64,000 nucleotides of DNA, taken from the NCBI RefSeq assembly GCF_004403185.1, contig NZ_SOHJ01000014.1, positions 1-64,000 of the forward strand, written 5' to 3'. How positions within the stretch are numbered: the stretch's first letter is position 1; every line of letters begins with the position of its first letter. The notes under the pieces were generated by a model. It did not search any database. It was not told the DNA's origin and saw nothing but the letters and a program-made list of their open reading frames with translations. Position numbers and translations under genes: made by a program. The stretch is from Cryobacterium suzukii (lineage in GTDB: Bacteria > Actinomycetota > Actinomycetes > Actinomycetales > Microbacteriaceae). Of this stretch, positions 54,534 to 63,403 are shown piece by piece.

Positions 54534-55865
54534 TCAGGCGTCGGTGCGCTGGTGCTTCACGACGGCGCGGGCTGCCTCGAGGCCGACCTCAAGGTCGGCC
54601 TTGAGGTCGGCGACGTTCTCGATGCCCACGGAGAGCCGCACCAGCCCGGGAGTGACTCCGGCCGTCAGCTGCTGCTCAGGGGTGAGCTGGGCGTGCGTAG
54701 TGGATGCCGGGTGAATGACCAGGGAACGTACATCACCGATGTTGGCGAGATGGCTGAACAGGCTGAGGTTGTCGACGAGGGCGCGGCCGGCTGCGACACC
54801 GCCCTTGAGTTCGAACGAGAGCACGGCACCGACGCCGAGCGGGGCGTACTTGTTGGCGTTGGCATACCAGGGGCTCGACGGCAGTCCGGCGTAGTTCACC
54901 GAGGCAATATCGTCGTGGTTATCGAGCCACTCGGCGATGTCCTGGGCGTTCTGCACGTGGCGTTCGATGCGCAGACTGAGCGTCTCGATGCCCTGGATGA
55001 GCTGCCACGCGCTCGCCGGGGCGATGGCGCTGCCGAGGTCGCGCAACAGCTGTACGCGGGCCTTAATGATGTAGGCGATGCCGTCGCCGACCGCCGTGGT
55101 GTAGCTCGCGCCGTGGTACGACGGGTCGGGTTCGGTCAGGCCGGGGAATTTCTCCACGTTCTTCGACCACTCGAATTTGCCGCCGTCCACGAGCACTCCG
55201 CCAATGATGGTGCCATGGCCGCCGAGGAACTTCGTGGCCGAGTGCACGATAATGTCGGCGCCGTGCTCGAACGGGCGAATCAGGTACGGGGTGGCGATGG
55301 TGTTGTCGACGATCAGCGGAATGCCGGCCGCGTGGGCGACATCCGCTACCAGGGAAATGTCGAGCACGTTGATGCGCGGGTTGCCAATGGTCTCGGCGAA
55401 GAACAGCTTGGTATTCGGGCGCACCGCGCGCTGCCATTCGACCGCGTCGTCCTGGTCCTCGACGAAGGTGACCTCGATGCCGAGCTTGGCGAGGGTGTAC
55501 TTGAACAGGTTGTAGGTGCCGCCGTAGATCGAGCTCGACGACACGATGTGGTCGCCGGCCTGCGCAATGTTCAACACCGCAAAAGTGGATGCCGACTGGC
55601 CGCTGGACAGCAGCAGCGCCGCGGTTCCGCCCTCGAGCGCGGCGACGCGCTCTTCGACGACGGCCTGCGTGGGGTTCTGGATGCGGGTGTAGATGTTGCC
55701 GAATTCGGCCAGCGCGAATAGATTCTGGGCGTGCTCGGCGCTGTTGAACACGTACGACGTGGTCTGGTAGATCGGGGTGGCGCGCGCGTTCGTAACCGGG
55801 TCGGGACGAGCGCCGGAATGAACCTGTTTGGTCTCAAACTTCCACGATGAAGAATTGTCGGTCAC
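54534..55865 (-). CDS. metY: O-acetylhomoserine sulfhydrylase
   Basis: GTG at 55863-55865 (CGGAGG upstream) gives 443 aa starting MTDNSSSWKFETKQVHSGAR. The open frame further up is not family-like. The PLP Lys is Lys212 in HSATKFLGGHGT; SSGQSASTFAVLNIAQAGDH is also typical. It turns O-acetylhomoserine and sulfide (or methanethiol) into homocysteine or methionine. No SAM riboswitch was recognised upstream. Confidence 0.94.
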   Translation of the reverse strand: MTDNSSSWKFETKQVHSGARPDPVTNARATPIYQTTSYVFNSAEHAQNLFALAEFGNIYTRIQNPTQAVVEERVAALEGGTAALLLSSGQSASTFAVLNIAQAGDHIVSSSSIYGGTYNLFKYTLAKLGIEVTFVEDQDDAVEWQRAVRPNTKLFFAETIGNPRINVLDISLVADVAHAAGIPLIVDNTIATPYLIRPFEHGADIIVHSATKFLGGHGTIIGGVLVDGGKFEWSKNVEKFPGLTEPDPSYHGASYTTAVGDGIAYIIKARVQLLRDLGSAIAPASAWQLIQGIETLSLRIERHVQNAQDIAEWLDNHDDIASVNYAGLPSSPWYANANKYAPLGVGAVLSFELKGGVAAGRALVDNLSLFSHLANIGDVRSLVIHPASTTHAQLTPEQQLTAGVTPGLVRLSVGIENVADLKADLEVGLEAARAVVKHQRTDA

Positions 55866-55977
55866 GATAGCCTCCGCGTCATTCAGCGCGGACTGTCCAG
55901 CGCTCTGGCCCGAGCATAAAGAGGCCCGAATGGCCGTGCAAGGGCTCGCGAAACACAACGTCATGTTGCGCGAGCGC

Positions 55978-57075
55978 CTACTTGCGCTCGCGATGCGGCA
56001 ACACGATCGTGCCGGTCGGCGTCGTCGCCGTCGCCCGGAACAGCCACCGTGCTTTCGGTTGGACCAGGGGTCGAACCAGCCGTCGAACGACGGGCTGCGC
56101 CAGCAGGACGGAGGTGACCACGCTCAGCACGATCATGCCCGGCAACACCCACGCGGGCTGTGGGCCGTCGAGCACACCCGTCTCCCGCAACGGGTACAGC
56201 ACGAAGGTGTGCAGCAGGTAGATGTACATGGTGGCCGCGCCCAGGTCGGTGAACCAGGTCGTGCGCCGCGGAATCAGCATGAGGAACGCCGCGATGAGCG
56301 CAAATGCGAGCAGCATGACGGCCAAACGGAGGCCGCCGGCCCACCACGCGGAATAGTCAAACGTGGCGTACGCCTCGTCATAGAGCAGGAATCGGCGCAC
56401 CTGCAGGGTACGCATGGTCTCTATGTTGAGCCCGATCAGCAGGTAGAGCAGGGCGAACAGCCCGATCGCTCCGGCACGCCAACGCCAGATCAGGCTATCG
56501 CGCAGTTCGAGCCAGGTATCGGTCAGCTGCCACTGGCGCAGCTTCCAGCCGAAGACGAAAAACGGCAACAGCCCGAGGGTGCGGGACAGGGCGAACGTAC
56601 CGTCGATATTCGGCAGGTAGCCGACCCCGATCGAGATAACAATGCTGATGATGAGGGGATAGCGCAGCACCACGAGGTACGGCAGGACAATCCGCCACAT
56701 CACCAGGGCGAGTAGAAACCACAGCGTCCAGCTCGCTGTGGAATAGTCCAGCACGAACTTGCCGCCGAGGATCCAGCGCAGCACCGTCCAGATCGTCTCG
56801 AAGATGAGGTACGGAAAGACGATGTCGGTGAGCAGCCGGTGCATCTGCCGCGCGTCTGATGCTCCCGACTTGGCGAAGTAGCCGCTCACGGCCACGAAAA
56901 CCGGCACGTGGAAGGCATAGATGAACAGATAAAGCGCATAGGCGACGTCCGCCTCGCCGATGAGTTTGAGAATCGCGTGGCCGATCACCACGAGGGTGAC
57001 CGCGACCCAGCGCGCGTTATCCCAGAGGGGTACGCGACGCTTCTGCGGCGGGGTGGTGGTGTCCAGTGCGCTCAT
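55978..57075 (-). CDS. Acyltransferase 3 family membrane protein
   Basis: ATG at 57073-57075, preceded by GGGAGA, gives 365 aa. There are about ten helices. The N-terminal VPLWDNARWVAVTLVVIGHA carries the DxxR-x-n-H pattern of acyltransferase 3 enzymes, which O-acetylate sugars or peptidoglycan-linked polymers. The C-terminus is basic. It is divergent from the SDR gene with 29 bases between starts. Confidence 0.87.
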   Translation of the reverse strand: MSALDTTTPPQKRRVPLWDNARWVAVTLVVIGHAILKLIGEADVAYALYLFIYAFHVPVFVAVSGYFAKSGASDARQMHRLLTDIVFPYLIFETIWTVLRWILGGKFVLDYSTASWTLWFLLALVMWRIVLPYLVVLRYPLIISIVISIGVGYLPNIDGTFALSRTLGLLPFFVFGWKLRQWQLTDTWLELRDSLIWRWRAGAIGLFALLYLLIGLNIETMRTLQVRRFLLYDEAYATFDYSAWWAGGLRLAVMLLAFALIAAFLMLIPRRTTWFTDLGAATMYIYLLHTFVLYPLRETGVLDGPQPAWVLPGMIVLSVVTSVLLAQPVVRRLVRPLVQPKARWLFRATATTPTGTIVLPHRERK

Positions 57076-57104
57076 TGACACCATTCTCCCGCCACAATGG
57101 AGAA

Positions 57105-57887
57105 ATGAGTACTCGACGAGTGGTTGTGACCGGAGCAAGTTCAGGAATTGGAGCAGCGACGGCACGCCTGTTCCGGCAGCATGGCTGGAACGTGGTGGGG
57201 GTCGCGCGGCGTGCCGACCGCCTCAAAACGCTGCAAGCCGAAACCGGAGCGGATGTCTTCACCGCCGACCTCACGCTGCAAGCGGATGTCGACGCCTTGC
57301 GTGACTACCTCGCCGCCAGCGGCCCGGTACACGCACTGGTCAACAATGCCGGCGGGGCCAAGGGTCTTGACTCGGTCGAGGCCGGCAGCATCGAAGACTG
57401 GGCCTGGATGTTTGAGATCAACGTTCTCGCCGTCAAGCGGGTCACCACGGCCATTCTTCCGCTGCTGCGCGCCGGCATCGACTCCGGGGCCGGATCGGCC
57501 GATATCGTGACGGTGACCTCGATTGCCGGGCACGTGGCCTACCTCGGCGGTGGCGGGTACAACGCCGCCAAGTTCGCCGCGCACGCGATGACCGAGGTGC
57601 TGCGCCTCGAACTCTCCGGCGAGCCGATTCGGGTGATCGAGATCGCGCCGGGCATGGTCAAAACGGATGAGTTCGGTCTCGTTCGCTTCGACGGTGACGC
57701 CGACAAGGCCTTCGCAGCCTACGACAACGTGCCAGACCCGCTCTCGGCAGAGGACATCGCCGAGACCATCGTCTCGAGCGTTGAGCGGCCGGCACATGTG
57801 AACCTCGACCTGATCGTGATCAAGCCGGTCGCCCAGGCGGCTCCGACCCGCATCGCCCGTGGCGAGCTGAAGGTGCGCGAGGAGTAA
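57105..57887 (+). CDS. Short-chain dehydrogenase/reductase
   Basis: This 260-aa classical SDR has TGASSGIG at 9-16, NNAG at 80-83 and catalytic Ser139, Tyr152 and Lys156 (YNAAK). Ala34-Arg35-Arg36 after beta-2 favours NADP. The group resembles YdfG-like serine/3-hydroxy acid dehydrogenases. Substrate is not known. ATG has ATGGAGAA before it. Confidence 0.9.
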   Translation: MSTRRVVVTGASSGIGAATARLFRQHGWNVVGVARRADRLKTLQAETGADVFTADLTLQADVDALRDYLAASGPVHALVNNAGGAKGLDSVEAGSIEDWAWMFEINVLAVKRVTTAILPLLRAGIDSGAGSADIVTVTSIAGHVAYLGGGGYNAAKFAAHAMTEVLRLELSGEPIRVIEIAPGMVKTDEFGLVRFDGDADKAFAAYDNVPDPLSAEDIAETIVSSVERPAHVNLDLIVIKPVAQAAPTRIARGELKVREE

Positions 57888-58447
57888 TCGTGCGGGCTGC
57901 GGGCTGCGGGCTGCGGGCTTCGGCTGCGGGCTTCGCGGGGTGACCGGGGCTTGTCGGCGCGGCCCGCGGCGTCGACGGGTCATCCGCTCCTCGCTCAAAA
58001 CTCGCCACCCCGCGGAAAACCCGCCGCCGCTCCCCTCAACCCGTCGCCGCCCTTCCTCTGCACCTGTGGCGCGCGGGACTTGTGCCAATTCGCGGGGGCT
58101 GCGCCGCTGCGCGGGAGCTGAGGAGTGGGCATCCGTTGGGCTGGATCACGCTACGCGGGACCTGCGCCAGTGCGCGGGACTTGTGGCCTGGCCAGAACTC
58201 CCGCGCCACGCGTCGCGCGGGAGCTACGCCAGTGCGCGGGAGTTGGGCCTCCCGCGCAGCGGCGCAACTCCCGCGCAGCGGCGCAACTCCCGCGCACCGT
58301 GAAGTGGTGGCATCCTGGCCGTCGCCGCCCTTGGAGCTGAGCCATCTCGTCGACTTATTGAGCCGCTTTTCACTCGAGCGGGCCACCCAACCTGCGTAAC
58401 CGTGTCTGCGGATCGCCCCCATTCGCGGCTTCTCGGCCCGGGCGCGT
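57888..58447. repeat. Repeat-rich intergenic region
   Basis: No credible gene lies here. Four perfect tandem copies of GCGGGCT are at 57892-57919. From about 58070 the core GCGCGGGA(C/G) recurs in both orientations, including two 19-bp direct repeats starting CCCGCGCAGC at 58251 and 58270. Open frames crossing it give low-complexity Arg/Gly/Ala strings and are rejected. Confidence 0.8.
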
Positions 58448-58532
58448 GTACGTAAAACCGGTTGAATTGCGACACGCCGGACTCGGCATGCTTAGAACAC
58501 GGCGTGTCGCGAAATTCACCGGTCTTACGTAC
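58448..58532. repeat. Long palindrome with 20-bp loop
   Basis: The left arm begins GTACGTAAAACCGGTT and ends GACACGCCG (58448-58479). The right arm begins CGGCGTGTCGC and ends GGTCTTACGTAC (about 58500-58532). Arms match over about 32 bases with few differences and one single-base gap. No coding content. It may be a miniature palindromic element. Confidence 0.85.
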
Positions 58533-58549
58533 CGAAATCCCGACAGAAA

Positions 58550-58592
58550 ACGGGCCGGACAGGAGGGGAATCCTGGCCGGCCCGTTCGTCGT
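58550..58592 (-). terminator. actP operon terminator
   Basis: Arms ACGGGCCGG and CCGGCCCGT flank a loop of about 20 bases; on the minus strand a TTTTCTG run follows. It lies about 12 bases after the actP stop. Confidence 0.7.
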
Positions 58593-58603
58593 ACCGCGGG
58601 GGG

Positions 58604-60220
58604 TTAGTGCTCGACGGCCTTTTCGGCGCCGTGCCCGGTGAGCGAGCGCACTGCCATCTCGGCGGCGAGCGACGGGCTCTCCTTCGTGGTGCTGGTGACC
58701 GACCCGAGCCAGCCGAGGAAGAATCCGAGCGGGATCGAGACGATGCCGGGGTTGCTGAGCGGGAAGATCGCAAAGTCCACGGCCTCGCCGAACATGGAGG
58801 TGGGCGTGCCCGAGAACACCGGCGAGAAGATGATCAGCAGAACGGCCGAGGACAATCCGCCGTACATGCTCCAGACCGCGCCGCGGGTCGTGAAACGACG
58901 CCAGAACAGGGAGTAGAGGATGGTCGGCAGGTTGGCGCTCGCCGCGACCGCAAAGGCCAGGGCAACCAGGAAGGCGATGTTCTGCCCCTGCACGCCGATA
59001 CCGCCGGCGATGGCGAGAACACCAATCACAACAACCGTGCGACGGGCGACCTTGACCTCGTCGTCGGGGTTGCCCTTGCCCTTCTTGATGACGGAGCCAT
59101 AGATATCGTGCGCGAAGCTCGTTGCCGCCGTGATCGTGATGCCGGCCACAACGGCCAGGATTGTCGCGAACGCGATGGCCGAGATGAAGCCGAGCAACAG
59201 CGGTCCGCCGAGGGCGAGCGCGAGCAGCGGGGCTGCCGAATTCACTCCGCCGGGAGCGGCCTCGATGGTTTCCGCACCGACGAGCGACGCGGCACCGAAG
59301 CCGAGCACCAGGGTGAAGATGTAGAACGCGCCGATGAGCCAAATGGCCCAGACGACCGAACGTCGAGCTTCCTTCGCGGTCGGAACCGTATAGAAGCGCA
59401 TGAGTACGTGCGGCAGTCCGGCGGTTCCAAGAACCAGGGCGAGGGCGAGCGAGATGAAGTCGAGCGGGTTCGCGCCGTACTTCAGGCCGGGGGCCAGGAT
59501 GTCTGCACCGGCGGCGGAAACGGCGACTGCGCTGTCAAGCAGGGTCGACAGGCTGAAACCATTGATCGCGAGTACCCAGACGGTCATCGCGAAAGCGCCG
59601 ATGATGAGCAGGAATGCCTTGACGATCTGCACCCAGGTGGTGCCCTTCATGCCGCCGACCAGTACGTAGACGATCATGAGGCCACCGACGACGGTGACCA
59701 CGATGGACTGGCCGAGCTTGTCATTGATGCCGAGAAGCAGTGAGACGAGTCCGCCGGCACCGGCCATCTGGGCGAGCAGGTAGAAGAAGCAGACGGCCAG
59801 GGTGGTCGTGGCTGCTGCCATGCGCACGGGGCCCTGCTTCAACCGGAAGGAGAGCACGTCGGCCATGGTGAACTTGGCCGTGTTGCGCATGAGCTCGGCA
59901 ACGAGCAGGAGGGCGACGAGCCAGGCAACGAGGAACCCGATCGAGTACATGAAGCCGTCGTACCCGGTGACGGCGATCGCGCCGACGATGCCGAGGAACG
60001 ATGCCGCCGACAGGTAGTCGCCGGCGATGGCGAAACCGTTCTGCGGTCCGGTGAAGGACCGGCCGCCCGCGTAGTAGTCCGCGGCCGTCTTATTGTTGCG
60101 GCCGGAACGGATCACGATGATCAGCGTCACGGCCACGAAGGCCAGGAAGATCGAGATGTTCAGGACCGGGTTGTTCTCAACCGGTTTGACCGTTGCGGCC
60201 AAAATCTGCAAAGCGTTCAT
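58604..60220 (-). CDS. actP: Cation/acetate symporter (ActP/MctC type)
   Basis: This 538-aa sodium:solute symporter has about 13 helices. Family pieces are DYYAGGRSFTGPQNGFAIAG, FLGIVGAIAVTGYDGFMYSI and LGTAGLPHVLMRFYTVP. It imports acetate, propionate or pyruvate with a cation. The start overlaps DUF485 by four bases, the classical yjcH-actP arrangement. prpE upstream on the same strand suggests propionate or acetate use. Confidence 0.93.
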   Translation of the reverse strand: MNALQILAATVKPVENNPVLNISIFLAFVAVTLIIVIRSGRNNKTAADYYAGGRSFTGPQNGFAIAGDYLSAASFLGIVGAIAVTGYDGFMYSIGFLVAWLVALLLVAELMRNTAKFTMADVLSFRLKQGPVRMAAATTTLAVCFFYLLAQMAGAGGLVSLLLGINDKLGQSIVVTVVGGLMIVYVLVGGMKGTTWVQIVKAFLLIIGAFAMTVWVLAINGFSLSTLLDSAVAVSAAGADILAPGLKYGANPLDFISLALALVLGTAGLPHVLMRFYTVPTAKEARRSVVWAIWLIGAFYIFTLVLGFGAASLVGAETIEAAPGGVNSAAPLLALALGGPLLLGFISAIAFATILAVVAGITITAATSFAHDIYGSVIKKGKGNPDDEVKVARRTVVVIGVLAIAGGIGVQGQNIAFLVALAFAVAASANLPTILYSLFWRRFTTRGAVWSMYGGLSSAVLLIIFSPVFSGTPTSMFGEAVDFAIFPLSNPGIVSIPLGFFLGWLGSVTSTTKESPSLAAEMAVRSLTGHGAEKAVEH

Positions 60221-60564
60221 CGCTGTTCCATCCGCTCAAGTTCGCCGCGAAGATCTTCGGTCAGGGGGTCGATCTTGCGGTTGGCGAAGGTCACGTAGCT
60301 CATCGTGATGGCGAACGTCGTGACGAATTGCGCGAGGCCGAGGAGCAGGCCGATGTTGATGCTGCCGAAGACCGGCGTCGCCATGAAATCGTGCGCGTAG
60401 GCGGCCGCGAGAACGTAGGCGATGTACCAGACCAGGAAGAAGATCGAGAGCGGAACCACGAAGCGGTTGCGGGTCTTCTTCATGTGGAGGAACTGGGGCG
60501 TTTTCTCATACGCCTCATAATCGATGCGGGACTTTGGTGGGGCGTCTTTCACTGATTCACTCAT
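60217..60564 (-). CDS. DUF485 membrane protein (YjcH-like)
   Basis: This 115-aa protein has two helices (about 38-58 and 74-98) and the start YEAYEKTPQFLHMKKTRNRF typical of DUF485. It overlaps actP by four bases and probably supports the symporter. A ribosome binding site GGAAG precedes the ATG. Confidence 0.92.
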   Translation of the reverse strand: MSESVKDAPPKSRIDYEAYEKTPQFLHMKKTRNRFVVPLSIFFLVWYIAYVLAAAYAHDFMATPVFGSINIGLLLGLAQFVTTFAITMSYVTFANRKIDPLTEDLRGELERMEQR

Positions 60565-60654
60565 GGGGCTTCCTTGCCTAGAGAACGGAAAATACGGGGT
60601 TCGGGAAAAGTCAGGGGTGCGCGGTGTGGATGGGAAGTGGTCGTAACCGATCGT

Positions 60655-62601
60655 TTACGAAACGGATGCTGACAGCGCCCGTTTCAGATCGTCGAGAACG
60701 GTGGGGTCTTCGATGGTGGGAGGGACGGAATATTCTTCACCGTCGACGATCTGCCGAATGGTTTTACGAAGAATTTTCCCCGACCGCGTTTTGGGCAGTC
60801 GGTCGAGTATAGTCACGTCGCGAAACGCGGCGACCGGGCCGACATGCTCGCGCACCAGGGCGACGAGCTCTGCGGCGAGAACGGTGTGGTCGACACGACT
60901 GCCGGCCTTCAGCGTGACGAAACCAGCGGCACGTTGGCCCTTGAGTGGGTCGTGCACGCCGAGTACTGCGCACTCGGCGACGGCCGGGTGCAGCGTGAGG
61001 ACCTCTTCGAGGGAACCGGTCGAGAGCCGGTGCCCGGCAACGTTGATTACGTCGTCGGTGCGACCCATCACGAATAGGTAGCCATCGGTATCGAAATGAC
61101 CGGAGTCACCCGTGGCGTAGTAGCCGGGGAAAGCGGTCAGGTAAGAACTTTTGAAGCGTTCCTCGCTGCCCCAGACCCCGAGAAGGGTGCCCGGTGGCAG
61201 CGGAAGTCGGATGGCGATGTTGCCGTCCTTGCCGATCTTTTCGATCGGCCGGCCCTTGGAATCGAGAATGGCAATGTCGTACCCGGGCACCGGGACGGTG
61301 GCAGAGCCCGGCTTCGTCGGCAGCTCTTCGATGCCGAGCAGGTTGGCGCAGATCGCCCACCCGGTCTCGGTCTGCCACCAGTGGTCGACAACCGGGCAGT
61401 GCAACCCGTCGTTGGCCCAGTGAAAGGTTTCGGGGTCGAGGCGTTCCCCAGCCAGGAACAGGCTGGTCAGGCTGGATACGTCGTGGTTCTTCAGCTCGAG
61501 CAGGTCGGGGTCGACGCGACGGATGGCTCGAATGGCGGTGGGCGCAGTAAACAGCACCTTCACTTTGTAGTCGTCGACGACTCGCCAGAACGCCCCGGCG
61601 TCGGGGGTTCCGATGGGTTTGCCCTCATAGATCACAGTGGTAGCGCCGGCCAGGAGCGGCGCATAGACGATGTAGGAGTGGCCGACCACCCAGCCGACAT
61701 CGGAAGCGGCCCAATACACGTCGCCGTGTCCCACGTTGTAAACATTGCGCATCGACCAGTTCAGGGCCACCGCGTGGCCGCCGTTGTCGCGAACTATGCC
61801 CTTGGGCTCTCCGGTCGTGCCGGATGTATAGAGAATGTACAGCGGATCCTCGGACCGCATGGCAACCGGGTCGGCCGGCGCGGCCTTGGCCTCCTCGTCG
61901 GCCCAGTCCAGCCACAGGGTATCCGTGGAGCCGTCGTGGTAATCCGTGGCTGAGCCAGGAATACTCTCTCGGTCGCGCACGATGACGGTGTGCACCGACC
62001 CCTGGCTCAAGGCAATGGCCTTCTCTACGAGCGGCAGGTACTCAATGATGCGACCGGGTTCGAGACCACCGGATGCCGTGACGATGACACTGGGACGAGC
62101 ATCATCAATGCGCACGGCGAGTTCCGTCGCGGCGAAACCGCCGAATACAACGGAGTGCACCGCGCCGATGCGAGCGCAGGCGAGCATGGCGACGACGGCT
62201 TCGGGGATCATCGGCAGGTAGATGATGACCCGGTCGCCCGTACCGACGCCGTTGGCGCGAAGGGCGCCGGCGAATTTAGCGACCCGACCGAGCAGGTCAA
62301 GGTAGCTGATCTGCACGCGGGTGCCGGTCATCGCGGAGTCGTAGATCAATGCCGTGTGGGCGCCGCGGCCGGCCAAAACGTGCCGGTCGAGAGCGTTGTA
62401 GCTCGTGTTGAGTGTTCCCCCGGGAAACCAGCTTCCGGTTGCCGTGCCCTTGCCGTCAACGGCAAGGGCACTCGTGGGCTGCGTGATCCACTCGATGCCG
62501 GCGGCAGCCTCCAGCCAGAAGTCCTCCGGCGCCGACATGCTGCGTCGCCAAGCCTCCCGGTAGCCCCCGCCTGATTCGCCGTTCATGTAAACCTTCTCCA
62601 T
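60655..62601 (-). CDS. prpE: Propionyl-CoA synthetase / acyl-CoA synthetase
   Basis: This 648-aa adenylating enzyme of the acetyl-CoA synthetase family has P-loop YTSGTTGEPKG (258-268), the DHWWQTETGW substrate-pocket motif, ATGDSGHFD, and the acetylatable Lys609 in RSGKILRK. Its N-terminus (REAWRRSMSAPEDFWLEAA) matches propionyl-CoA synthetases more than AcsA. The start may be ATG codon 1 or Met6. The gene is divergent from the GntR regulator and upstream of DUF485-actP. Confidence 0.9.
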   Translation of the reverse strand: MEKVYMNGESGGGYREAWRRSMSAPEDFWLEAAAGIEWITQPTSALAVDGKGTATGSWFPGGTLNTSYNALDRHVLAGRGAHTALIYDSAMTGTRVQISYLDLLGRVAKFAGALRANGVGTGDRVIIYLPMIPEAVVAMLACARIGAVHSVVFGGFAATELAVRIDDARPSVIVTASGGLEPGRIIEYLPLVEKAIALSQGSVHTVIVRDRESIPGSATDYHDGSTDTLWLDWADEEAKAAPADPVAMRSEDPLYILYTSGTTGEPKGIVRDNGGHAVALNWSMRNVYNVGHGDVYWAASDVGWVVGHSYIVYAPLLAGATTVIYEGKPIGTPDAGAFWRVVDDYKVKVLFTAPTAIRAIRRVDPDLLELKNHDVSSLTSLFLAGERLDPETFHWANDGLHCPVVDHWWQTETGWAICANLLGIEELPTKPGSATVPVPGYDIAILDSKGRPIEKIGKDGNIAIRLPLPPGTLLGVWGSEERFKSSYLTAFPGYYATGDSGHFDTDGYLFVMGRTDDVINVAGHRLSTGSLEEVLTLHPAVAECAVLGVHDPLKGQRAAGFVTLKAGSRVDHTVLAAELVALVREHVGPVAAFRDVTILDRLPKTRSGKILRKTIRQIVDGEEYSVPPTIEDPTVLDDLKRALSASVS

Positions 62602-62612
62602 CGAAGTTGCTC

Positions 62613-62620
62613 TGTATACA
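62613..62620. promoter_or_regulatory. Candidate GntR operator, site 1
   Basis: The palindrome TGTATACA lies just upstream of prpE. Its flanks, read on the minus strand (CTCTTTGTATACAGAG), match those of site 2, so the two are an inverted pair. GntR/FCD regulators bind short palindromes; this is a good but untested site. Confidence 0.6.
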
Positions 62621-62675
62621 AAGAGTGCTTGAAGTATTGCATATAACCCGGCAATGTGGAATAGGATCGCTCTTG

Positions 62676-62683
62676 TGTATACA
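62676..62683. promoter_or_regulatory. Candidate GntR operator, site 2
   Basis: A second TGTATACA (flanks CTTGTGTATACAGAAA) lies ten bases before the chosen start of the GntR gene, where bound protein would block its own transcription. Confidence 0.6.
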
Positions 62684-62692
62684 GAAACCGCA

Positions 62693-63364
62693 ATGGTGGG
62701 GTTAGGCGCACCGCTTCGAGCCAGCGAGCGGGCGTACCGTCAGTTGCGCGGGGAGATTCTCAACGGACTCCTCGCCCCCGGCGCAGCCCTGCTTGAAGTC
62801 GAACAGGCAGAGCGCATTGGCGTATCCCGCACTCCGCTGCGCGAAGCCGTGGCTCGATTAATCGCCGACGGCCTCGTCGTGGGACGCCGCGGTCGTGGCT
62901 TCGAGGTGACCGACATCTCCGTTGACAGTATCTCCGAACTGTACGAACTGCGCCAGGCGCTCGAGGTGCAGGCCATTCGTTTGGCTGCCACTCGGCGCGA
63001 CCCCGCACCGTTTCTGGAACTCCGCGACGCCTTTGTGACGGCCCCTGAGCTTCTGGACCAGGGCGATATCGGTGTGCACCGCTACTACGTGCTCATCGAC
63101 GAACTCGAAGACGCCGTCGATGCGGCCGTCGAAAATCCTTTTCTGGTCGGCGCCCTGCGCGCCGTTCGCACCCACCTGGCCCGCATTCGTCGGCTGGCCC
63201 GCAGAAATCCGCTGCGGCTTCGTGCCGCAGCCGCCGAGCACCTGCTGATTATCGACGCCATTATTGCCGGCGACCCGTCGCTGGCAGCCCATGCCACCCA
63301 TATTCATCTTCACCAAAGCCTCTTGAGCGTCCTCGCGGCGATCGAAGAGGACTCGGAACAGTAG
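62693..63364 (+). CDS. GntR/FadR-family (FCD) transcriptional regulator
   Basis: ATG 62693 gives 223 aa; the frame is open farther left but those codons would read through operator site 2. A winged HTH (about 10-75) contains LEVEQAERIGVSRTPLREAV. An FCD effector domain (about 90-215) has metal-site-like His residues (GVHRYYVLIDELEDA; HATHIHLHQSLL). It probably regulates the divergent prpE-DUF485-actP genes and the downstream prpD in response to propionate or 2-methylcitrate (inference). Confidence 0.9.
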   Translation: MVGLGAPLRASERAYRQLRGEILNGLLAPGAALLEVEQAERIGVSRTPLREAVARLIADGLVVGRRGRGFEVTDISVDSISELYELRQALEVQAIRLAATRRDPAPFLELRDAFVTAPELLDQGDIGVHRYYVLIDELEDAVDAAVENPFLVGALRAVRTHLARIRRLARRNPLRLRAAAAEHLLIIDAIIAGDPSLAAHATHIHLHQSLLSVLAAIEEDSEQ

Positions 63365-63403
63365 TCGACTAACGACTTCGGCCGACCAACGAAGGGATCC
63401 ACC

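Noticed and set aside
54309-55721. A 470-codon frame opposite metY and metX
   Set aside because: Antisense shadow spanning two real genes and their terminator.
55866-55977. Possible SAM riboswitch upstream of metY
   Set aside because: The 112-base gap shows no recognisable SAM-II or SAM-IV core.
57888-58300. CRISPR-like array in the repeat region
   Set aside because: Repeats are short, degenerate, in both orientations and without regular unique spacers; no cas genes nearby.
58224-59342. Minus-strand 372-codon frame across the repeat region into actP
   Set aside because: Shifted frame of actP joined to repeat DNA; Arg/His-rich composition not protein-like.
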